DNA from: Dehalococcoidales bacterium
GTDB taxonomy: Bacteria; Chloroflexota; Dehalococcoidia; Dehalococcoidales; UBA2162
NCBI GenBank assembly: GCA_030690265.1
Contig: JAUYHA010000177.1
Span: 1-64,000, forward strand
Direction: 5' to 3'
DNA length: 64,000 bases
Positions 10,285 to 19,000 of the stretch are shown in pieces (the first letter of the stretch is position 1; every line of letters starts with the position of its first letter). Under the pieces are notes generated by a model. The model saw nothing but the letters and a program-made list of their open reading frames with translations, did not search any database and was not told the DNA's origin. Made by a program: the position numbers and the translations under genes.

Positions 10285-10428
10285 TTCTCCTCCTAGATTA
10301 TTTTAAACTCAAAATATTATACAGTATCGGGTAATAAACGCCAAGCGGGTTGGCATTTGAAAGATAGGTGGTATACATCCTATCCTGGTAGGCCGGCCCC
10401 CCGTATGTATAGCACGAAAATCCTAGCT

Positions 10429-11415
10429 TCACGGCCAGGACATCTCATGAAGAAGGCAGGCAACTTGATGAGAGCCTCCGGCATCTTTAAGTAGCGGAAC
10501 AACACTTGAACATTGCTCAAAGGCATGGCGGCAGCGTGGATGAAAAACACAGCCACCCGGTAAGCTTGCAGAGCCAGCCACTTCCCCTTTGAGCAGGATA
10601 ACATCCCGTTTTGCTTCTATATCAGGGTCTGGAATGGGCACGGCTGAGAGTAACGCCTGTGTATAGGGGTGCAATGGCGAGTTATAAAGCTCATCCCGGC
10701 TGGAGATTTCCATAATTTTCCCCAGATACATTACCATTACCCGGTCGCTGATGTGGCGCACTACTGAAATGTCATGGGAAATGAAGAGATAGCCAATGCC
10801 AAATTGCTCCTGTAAGTCATCAAGAAGGTTGATAATCTGGGCCTGTATTGAAACATCCAGGGCTGATATCGGCTCGTCGCAAATGATAAAGTCGGGTTGC
10901 AGGGCCAGCGCCCGGGCAATACCAAGGCGCTGACGCTGTCCACCACTGAACTCGTGGGGATAGCGGTCTGCCATGTTAGCAGAGAGTCCCACCATATTCA
11001 GGAGTTCGGAGATGCGTTCCCGGTAGTTCCCGGTTTTGCCATGTATGCGTAATGGCTCGCCGATTATATCTGTGGCGGTGAAGCGGGGATTGAGTGAATC
11101 ATAAGGGTCTTGAAAAATAACCTGTAGTTTTTGGCGCATCGGGCGCAGTGCCTTATCCGAGAGCTGGCACAGGTCAATCCCTTTAAAGAGCACTTCACCC
11201 TGCGTAGGCCGGTAGAGCTGTAATATACACTTGCCCAGAGTAGTCTTTCCACAACCACTCTCCCCGACCAGCCCCAGTGTTTCCCCTGCCTTAACCTTAA
11301 AACTTACCCCATCCACCACTTTCGCATCACCCGTCTCCTTCCGGCGGAATAATCCTGAGCCCGCCGGAAAAGACTTGGTAAGATTATTAACTTCAAGTAT
11401 TATTTCTTCTGCCAC
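10429..11415 (-). CDS. Oligopeptide/dipeptide ABC transporter ATP-binding protein (OppF-like)
   Basis: Walker A GESGCGKTTLGKC, signature FSGGQRQRLGIARAL, C-terminal oligo_HPY motif. Confidence 0.95.
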   Translation of the reverse strand: MAEEIILEVNNLTKSFPAGSGLFRRKETGDAKVVDGVSFKVKAGETLGLVGESGCGKTTLGKCILQLYRPTQGEVLFKGIDLCQLSDKALRPMRQKLQVIFQDPYDSLNPRFTATDIIGEPLRIHGKTGNYRERISELLNMVGLSANMADRYPHEFSGGQRQRLGIARALALQPDFIICDEPISALDVSIQAQIINLLDDLQEQFGIGYLFISHDISVVRHISDRVMVMYLGKIMEISSRDELYNSPLHPYTQALLSAVPIPDPDIEAKRDVILLKGEVAGSASLPGGCVFHPRCRHAFEQCSSVVPLLKDAGGSHQVACLLHEMSWP

Positions 11416-12395
11416 GGTTTAACACCCTCTTGAGCTCTAATACAAGCTGAATAATGGCTGCCGGAGACTGGCAGGAGCACGGCTTCACCCTGCTGGCATT
11501 CAGTGCCCTGATGAGCACAACGGGGGCCAAAAGAGCATCCTCTGTAGAAGCTAATTAAATCCGGCGGTTGCCCCTCAATCGGCTTCAGTCTGCTCCGAAC
11601 CGACTCATTTAGACGAGGCACTGAAGCCAGTAAGCCCGCGGTATAGGGATGAGCGGGGTTCTTGTAGACTTCTCCGGTAAGCCCATATTCGACGACCTGT
11701 CCGGCATACATGACATATATGCGATGGGCATAGCGGGCTACTACTCCCAGATTGTGGGTAATTAGGATAAGAGCCATCTTTAATTCTTCGGTAATATTGC
11801 GGATAATTTCCAGAAGCTGGGCCTGGATGGTTACATCCAGGGCGGTGGTGGGTTCGTCGGCAATGATAAGTTTCGGCTGGCAGGATATAGCCATCGCAAT
11901 CATAACCCGCTGGCGCATCCCGCCGCTGAATTGATGGGGGTAGTTTTTCGCCCGCTCTCGGGGCTGGGGAATTTCCATCAGATTGAGAAGCCGGACTGTC
12001 TCATTAAAAGCTTCTTGCTTGGTCATATGCCGGTGGAACTCCAGGGCTTCGGAAATCTGGCGGCCCACGGTCAGCACTGGATTCAAAGAGGTCATCGGCT
12101 CCTGGAAAACCATTGAAATGCTAGCTCCTCTTATCCGGCGCAGTTCCTCATTAGAGATTTTCAAAAGGTCAGTGCCGTCAAAGATAACCTCGCCGGAGAG
12201 AATCTTGCCCGGCGGCTCTTTAATCAGGCGCAGGATAGATAGGGCACTCACCGTTTTCCCGCAGCCACTCTCACCCACCAGAGCCACCGTCTCACCTTCA
12301 GCGACAGCATAGGAAACGCCGTTGACTGCCTTAACTATGCCGTCCTGAGTGTAGAAATGGGTTGTCAGATTGCGAACTTGCAGAATGTTTGACAT
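11400..12395 (-). CDS. Oligopeptide/dipeptide ABC transporter ATP-binding protein (OppD-like)
   Basis: GESGCGKTVSALSIL, FSGGMRQRVMIAMAI, C-terminal GCSFGPRCAHQ. Confidence 0.95.
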   Translation of the reverse strand: MSNILQVRNLTTHFYTQDGIVKAVNGVSYAVAEGETVALVGESGCGKTVSALSILRLIKEPPGKILSGEVIFDGTDLLKISNEELRRIRGASISMVFQEPMTSLNPVLTVGRQISEALEFHRHMTKQEAFNETVRLLNLMEIPQPRERAKNYPHQFSGGMRQRVMIAMAISCQPKLIIADEPTTALDVTIQAQLLEIIRNITEELKMALILITHNLGVVARYAHRIYVMYAGQVVEYGLTGEVYKNPAHPYTAGLLASVPRLNESVRSRLKPIEGQPPDLISFYRGCSFGPRCAHQGTECQQGEAVLLPVSGSHYSACIRAQEGVKPWQKK

Positions 12396-12397
12396 AT

Positions 12398-13270
12398 TTA
12401 TCGCCTCAACCTCGGGTCCAGGGCATCTCTTAAACCATCCCCCGAGAAGGTGAAGGCAAGCATCAAAATACCAATTGCCAGAGCGGGAAAGACTATCAGA
12501 TGGGGTGCGGCGAAGATAACATCATAGCCATCACGAATCATCGTCCCCCAGCTGGGAGTAGGCGGCTTAACCCCGATACCGATATAGCTCAGAGCCGCCT
12601 CAGCAAAGATAGCCCTGGGTATATTAAAGGTAGTTGCCACTATTATCGGCCCCAGTGAGTTAGGCAGCAGGTGCCGCAGGGTAATGTAGCGCCCATTCCC
12701 GCCCATAGCCCGTGCCGCAGAAACGAAGTCTCGTCCTTTCAGAGCCAGTACCTGCCCGCGGGTCAAGCGGGCGATATTAACCCAGGCGGCCAGGCCAATT
12801 GCCAGGAAAATCATGTAGATACTACCGCCGAGGACGGCACGAAGCAGGATAATGAGCAGGATGTCAGGAAAAGCATACATGACATCAACAAAACGCATCA
12901 GGGTATTGTCTATCCTGCCGCCGGTGTAACCGGCAAAAGCACCGATGGGTATCCCTACAATCAAAACGATAAGCTGGGTAAAAATACCCACCGCTAAAGA
13001 GGTGCGGGCACCGTAGAGCAGACGGGTGAAAACATCACGCCCCAGAGCATCTGTCCCGATGAAGTGATTAAAGCTGGGGCTCTCCAGAATGGCATTCAAG
13101 TTTTGCTGGTCATAAGCATAGCTGGTTATCAGCGGAGCAAGTATGGCACTAAGGCTAATCAGCAGAATAACAATAGCCCCGGCTACGGCCAGACGGTTCC
13201 GTCTCAGTCGTATCCAGGCATCACCCCATAAAGTATGATGAGGGCGTGCTGTTTCTACGGCTACGCTCAT
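12398..13270 (-). CDS. Oligopeptide ABC transporter permease (OppC-like)
   Basis: FIGTDALGRDVFTRLLYGARTSL, EAALSYIGIGVKPPTPSWGTMI. Confidence 0.95.
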   Translation of the reverse strand: MSVAVETARPHHTLWGDAWIRLRRNRLAVAGAIVILLISLSAILAPLITSYAYDQQNLNAILESPSFNHFIGTDALGRDVFTRLLYGARTSLAVGIFTQLIVLIVGIPIGAFAGYTGGRIDNTLMRFVDVMYAFPDILLIILLRAVLGGSIYMIFLAIGLAAWVNIARLTRGQVLALKGRDFVSAARAMGGNGRYITLRHLLPNSLGPIIVATTFNIPRAIFAEAALSYIGIGVKPPTPSWGTMIRDGYDVIFAAPHLIVFPALAIGILMLAFTFSGDGLRDALDPRLRR

Positions 13271-13278
13271 TTTACTCC

Positions 13279-14247
13279 TCAGTTATAACGGATGCGCGGG
13301 TCTATCACCGAGTATAATATGTCCACCGCCAGGTTCACCACGGCGACGGCAAAAGCATAAAAAAGTATGGCTCCCATAATAAGACCGTAATCACGGGCGA
13401 AAACACCCTGAACAAATAAGCGGCCAATACCCGGGATAGAAAACAGGCTCTCAATGATGAAAGAGCCGGAAATTAAAAAAGCCAGCTCCGGTCCGGCAAT
13501 AGTGACTACCGGAATTAAAGCATTTCTCAAAATATGACGGAGCAATATAATTCGCTCGGTAAGGCCCTTTGACCGGGCGGTACGTATATAGTCCTGCTGA
13601 ATTACTTCCAGCATACCAGCCCTCATAATTCGGGCGATATAAGCCGCCGGGAGCGCCGCCAGAGCAAAAGCCGGCATAATAATCTTCTGAACAGTACCCC
13701 ACCCACCTGTAGGAAGCCAGTGCAGCACCACTGAAAATATTATTATCAGCAAAATACCCAGAACGAAGCCGGGAATACTGACGAAGATTGTTGATAATAA
13801 AACCGAGGCGTAGTCTACAACCGAGTTCTGCCTCAGGGCAGCTGCTGCTCCCAGAGGAATGCCGATGATGAGAGCAATGGCAAAGGCAGCAAAACCCAGG
13901 GTGACTGTCTTGGGTAAGCCTTGAAGCAAGATTTGAGTGACACCCCGGTCCTGATAAGAATACGAAACGCCGAGGTCTCCACGAACGGCATTCCAGATGA
14001 AGTCCCCGAACTGGACAAGGAACGGTTTGTCCAGCCCGTATTTCTGGTTCAGGTTAGCCACTACCTGCGGGTCCAGTTGTTTTTCCTCATCCCATGGCCC
14101 GCCCGGTACCAGATGCATCAGGGAGAAGGTAATAAAAGCTACCACCAGAAGGACAAGACAAAGCCAGAGAAAACGGTACGCCAAGTATTTGGGCATTTCT
14201 TCAAAAACCAATGGACTCGGCGGGTTAGCTTTATCCGCCGAGTCCAA
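13279..14247 (-). CDS. Oligopeptide ABC transporter permease (OppB-like)
   Basis: FSLMHLVPGGPWDEE, YIRTARSKGLTERIILLRHILRNALIPVVTI, IESLFSIPGIGRL. Confidence 0.95.
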   Translation of the reverse strand: MDSADKANPPSPLVFEEMPKYLAYRFLWLCLVLLVVAFITFSLMHLVPGGPWDEEKQLDPQVVANLNQKYGLDKPFLVQFGDFIWNAVRGDLGVSYSYQDRGVTQILLQGLPKTVTLGFAAFAIALIIGIPLGAAAALRQNSVVDYASVLLSTIFVSIPGFVLGILLIIIFSVVLHWLPTGGWGTVQKIIMPAFALAALPAAYIARIMRAGMLEVIQQDYIRTARSKGLTERIILLRHILRNALIPVVTIAGPELAFLISGSFIIESLFSIPGIGRLFVQGVFARDYGLIMGAILFYAFAVAVVNLAVDILYSVIDPRIRYN

Positions 14248-14274
14248 TCTTAACCTGATATCTGGTCTGGGTGC

Positions 14275-15927
14275 CTATTGCCCAATGTAAATCTCTCTGA
14301 GGAACATATCTCCGGCAACCCGACCATCCATCCCGGTAGTCTTGAGTCCTTTAACGGAAGGTTTATATAAGACGAACCGCTCGCGGTAGTACATCGGGAT
14401 TATCGGCACATCCTCCATTACCATTCGCTGAGCATCAGCCAGCAACTGAAGCCGTTTGTTATTATTCAATTCTGCCTTCGCCTGCTCAACAATATCATCA
14501 AACTGCTGATTGCTGTACATGGTAAGGTTATTCCCGGCCCCGGTACCGAAAAGTTCAGGCAGGAAATTATCGGGGTCCGGATAGTCAGCTCCCCAGGAAA
14601 TCCAGATTAGATTGTGGCCTCCTCCCAGGAATAGCTGAACGAAAGACTTGGGCTCCATAGGTTCCAGAGCAATATCTATCCCCAGGCCGTCTTTTAACTG
14701 TCCCTGCAAAAACTCGGCAATCAGCCTGTTACCGCTGGCGTCTGCGTACTGGAATTTAAGTTCCGGCAGTGTGCTTATGTCAGCATAGCCAGCTTCAGCC
14801 AGAAGCTGTTTGGCTTTGTCAAGGTTAAATTCGTACTCCTTGCCCAGTTTAGAATCGTATCCGGGCATACCGGGCGGTACCCAGCTGTATGCCGGCTCCC
14901 CGACTCCATCTCTAACCTTGTCCACAAAGGAAACCCGGTCAATGGCAGTTGCCAGCGCCTGACGCAGCTTGAGATTGTCAAAAGGAGGCTTGCTGACATT
15001 GAAGAAGAAGGCGTAAGTTCTCAGTTCAGGGTAACGTACAATCTCCTGACTCAGTATGGGGTCAGCCATAGTAGCTTTCTCCGTTCCCGGAGGCACATTG
15101 CTCATTTCAAGCTCATCGTTTCTATAGGCGGCCAGCTCAGCATTGACATCGGTAATCATTTTCAACTGGATTTCGGTCAACTTCGGTTTGCTCCCCCAGT
15201 AGTTGGGGTTTGCTTTCAGGGTTATGTGGTCCTGGTGAAGCCACTCGCTGAGCACAAAGGGGCCATTACCGATATAATTTGGCGGTTCTGTCCAGCTAGC
15301 CCCGTGCTGAGTGATGATGTCTTCGCGCACAGGGTAAGTAGGCCATAGTGCCATGAGCTGTAAAAATGTGGGACGGGGTTGAACCAGTGTAATTTGAATG
15401 GTCTGCTCATCAATAGCCTCAACGCCGACAGCATCCCTCAGGTTCGCCCTGGCGGCTTCATCCTGGTCGGCAGCCCCGTTATATTCCTTGGCGCCGGCAA
15501 TATCAAAATAGAAAGAGGCATACTTTGCCGCCAGCTCCGGGCTCAACATACGCTTGATACTGTACTCAACGTCCGATGCAGTAACTTCTTCACCGTCGCT
15601 CCAGGTAACACCATCACGTAACTTGAAAGTGTAGGTCTTGCCATCAGCCGATATTCCGTTGTTGCCGACGGAAGGGACTTCCCGGGCTACCACCGCTTTT
15701 AAGGTAAGGTCCTGGTTAAAGCCGAGCAGTCCATCAAAGACCTGCATAATGACGGTCCTCTGGTTAGCCACAGAAGCAAGATTAGGGTCAATAGTGGCCG
15801 GTTCCCCGCTGATATTGACTCTCAGTATTTGCTCACTGGCGGGAGCCTGCCCTCCGCAAGCCCCCAGAAGCAGAACCAAGACTATAAGACACACAGAACT
15901 CAGATAGATAAGCGTTTTCTTCTTCAT
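14275..15927 (-). CDS. Oligopeptide ABC transporter substrate-binding lipoprotein (SBP family 5)
   Basis: Lipobox LLLGACGG; NISGEPATIDPNLASV, TYTFKLRDGVTWSDGEEVTASDV. Confidence 0.95.
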   Translation of the reverse strand: MKKKTLIYLSSVCLIVLVLLLGACGGQAPASEQILRVNISGEPATIDPNLASVANQRTVIMQVFDGLLGFNQDLTLKAVVAREVPSVGNNGISADGKTYTFKLRDGVTWSDGEEVTASDVEYSIKRMLSPELAAKYASFYFDIAGAKEYNGAADQDEAARANLRDAVGVEAIDEQTIQITLVQPRPTFLQLMALWPTYPVREDIITQHGASWTEPPNYIGNGPFVLSEWLHQDHITLKANPNYWGSKPKLTEIQLKMITDVNAELAAYRNDELEMSNVPPGTEKATMADPILSQEIVRYPELRTYAFFFNVSKPPFDNLKLRQALATAIDRVSFVDKVRDGVGEPAYSWVPPGMPGYDSKLGKEYEFNLDKAKQLLAEAGYADISTLPELKFQYADASGNRLIAEFLQGQLKDGLGIDIALEPMEPKSFVQLFLGGGHNLIWISWGADYPDPDNFLPELFGTGAGNNLTMYSNQQFDDIVEQAKAELNNNKRLQLLADAQRMVMEDVPIIPMYYRERFVLYKPSVKGLKTTGMDGRVAGDMFLREIYIGQ

Positions 15928-15978
15928 ATTTCCCCCTTGTCAGGAGACCGTATTCTCCAGTATCGTGTTGTCTAAAGT

Positions 15979-16025
15979 TAACAGTAACCAACCACCCAGT
16001 CAAGAAGGATGGTTGGTTACTGTTA
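15979..16025 (-). terminator. Hairpin after the 1725-aa surface protein gene
   Basis: 16-bp perfect stem TAACAGTAACCAACCA / TGGTTGGTTACTGTTA. Confidence 0.6.
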
Positions 16026-16043
16026 ATGTACTTTTACAGATGA

Positions 16044-19000
16044 TTACGGTAAGACATAGCCAAAGACACCGCTGTCCGGCATATTATCAACTATGCCCTT
16101 CTCGCTGGTAGCCTGAACCCCAGCCTGGGTTTCAGCAAACCACTGGATATAGTAGTCATTGCCCAGGTTAAGGTCAGCCAGGCTAAAGGTAAGTACCAGC
16201 CAGCCATCACCGGGCAAAGTGTAACTGAGGCTGCCCAGTCCGGTTAATCTACCGTCATTATACTTCAGATGGAAGGTATTCCCTGACTGAGTATTTAACT
16301 TTATGCGGTACTGGTAATCAGCAGTGATATCCTCGGCTACCCGGATACCGATGTTCATATTATCGCCGACGACCTCAACATAACCCCTGATGAGATTGGC
16401 AGAGCCAAGACTGTTCCCATAGGCATCAGCTGTAGCATCACTTTCAGTGTCCCATATCCGATTGAGCAGCACATCATCCGTGCCGATGCCGCCATTGGCA
16501 TCAAGCACTTTAAGGGTGGCATTAATCTCCGCAGGAGCATCCTCATCCGTGTAGTTGTAGGTGTGGGAGACGATGAAGACAGTGGTATTATCAGACCCGA
16601 AACTGTCAGGGAGGAGCAATCCGCTGGTAGCGGTGCCATCACCAAAGTCCCAGATATACGAAACCGGGACTTCAGGCTTTTCATCATAGGCAACAACAGA
16701 GCGGAAATTGACCGGTTTACCCGGAGCATAGCCCTGGTCAATGCCGGCATCAACATCGATGATGCTCATATTGGCACCCTTGCCAGTAAAGTAAGCTATA
16801 TTGCCGTATTTGTCCCAGACCTGCACCAGCAAACCATTCCCCTCAGCGTAACTGACATCAACAGTGAACAAGCCGCTCTCAGGCAAGGGTTCGCTCAAAT
16901 CGAGCCTGGCCGGTTCCAGACTACCATCACCAATGCTGAGGACCAGCACACCCTTAATGCCGCTCGGGTCAGCGGCGTTAACGGTGACAGACACCGTGGT
17001 GTCATCCACCCGGCGCAAGTCCATGCCGTTTACCACCGGGGGCTGCCATTCGCTGGCTCCGCGCAAATATTCGATTTTAAGATTGTTATACAGACGCTGA
17101 ATTCCGATAACCGGGACAGAAGATGTTGGCATGAACTGTCCGGGCATCACCACCACGTTCTGGAGTATATCGCCGCCTGCGGCCAGGGTATTAAGGGTAA
17201 CAATCTCTGAGGGCCAGAAGGAGAATACCGTTGTCTTGGGCTCCTCTACATTCGTCGACCACTCGTTGGTTGGCCTGTGGATAACCGGGTCAAAGTCCTC
17301 AATATCCGTATAGGAACCGCCGGTAATCAATACCCCATGCACCGTCGGCTCAACAGGCAAAACGATACGCGGCTGGATAGCTCGTCCGGCGGTGACCTGA
17401 GTATCGCCTTCAGTAGTGTCATAGCTGGCGGCATAGTAATAGCCGAGACTGCTGGGGGGTTCCGGCTGCCGCTGCAGGACATAGCTGACCGAGGGAAGAG
17501 GCGAACCATCTGTTATTTCCAGGTTCCCCGAGATTGACTCGCCGGCAACCTGCGCCGTTGCCTGCGTAAACAGTGGGTTGTTCTCCCCCTGGCTTACCTG
17601 CACGCTGTACATAGGCAGACCGTAGAGGGTGGTCTGGATAGATGATTTCTCATCATACACTGAAATAGTGCTCAGGCTGTTCAGGTACTCTATCTTTGTA
17701 TCCCTGACAGCCTTACCAATCTTAACTTCGCCCTTGACCAGCTCCCTGGCCAGCATGGAAAGAATAAGCTCGTTACCAGCCAGACCTTCAGTTTCACCCA
17801 GGCCGTAGCCGGTGTTGCCGATGAGTATCGCCGCTTGCCTGGTCAGAGCCTGAGGGAAGTCCAGAGCCGGCTTGACACCCAGACCCGGGTCAGCAGACTT
17901 GGAACCGCGGTCAGGAACATTAAGGCCCATATGGCAGCCTATTGAGAATATGATTTTCCGGAAGAGAGACGGTTCTGAACCTTCGGGAACCACCAGGTCG
18001 AGGCTGGTCATCAGGTCATTCTCTATAGGGACCTGGTTAAAACCCCAGGCGGACAAAGCGGCGTAGTGGGTATAATGAGCGTTCAGGTCGTCGATATCAG
18101 GCACAGTAGATGTATTAAGGAAGCCACTAAGCAGCCCGTCAGCCGTCCAGTCATCACTTATCATAGCAACAGGATTCAACCCGGCGGTGCTGAAGGTATT
18201 GAATACATCCTCAGAGCCATCGGTGAAGAAGTCGTAGCCGCTGACGAAAGTATCCGTAGGCTGAATAACGCCCGGGATAACACCCTCGTCGGACAGGAAA
18301 ACACGGGCAGTATCAATGATATCCTGGGGAGTCTCTACCAGACGTCCCATAGCAAAGTCAGGTATATAGAGCTCCCGCCCCCGGAATGCCGAGGGCTGAA
18401 CATCACCATAAAAGTCGTCGGTAAGGTTGAAACCACCCTGAATGCTATAGCGCAGCGGGCTGCCTGCTTTGAGGAAAGCACTGCGGATATAGAAGCGCTC
18501 GTTACTGATGACGGTCTCATCGGGAACACGCCGGTAGGGGATAACATCGTCACTGCCAACCAGGACAATATATTCTATAGTGGAACGAGTGCTAATATAA
18601 CCCAGTGTTTCGTTGCGTACCAGGGCAGCCACATTATTAGCTTCATCCACGCTGCCCGGGTTAACATCCCAGGTATCATAAATAACACTGGGTACGGAAA
18701 TGATGTGCCCCAGAACGTCAGGATGTGCCGCCAGATTCTCCAGCGCTGCCTGCAGGTCGGTCCAGGACTCTTCCGGATATAGTGCCTGCAGCCGCTCCCG
18801 CTGGGTAACAAACAGCGTCTTTGGGGCGGCATTTCCAGCCAGTTGGTCAAATATTATCACGGTTGTCTCAGTAGGTGGAAAATCAGGAGCAGTGACCAGT
18901 ACCGAACCGGTCGGTGCGTTCTTCACCACGGGCACCTTTAACTCTATCTGAAGAGCATAGGGGTCGGAGCTGAAAGCACCGTTTGCCCCTTTAACAACTA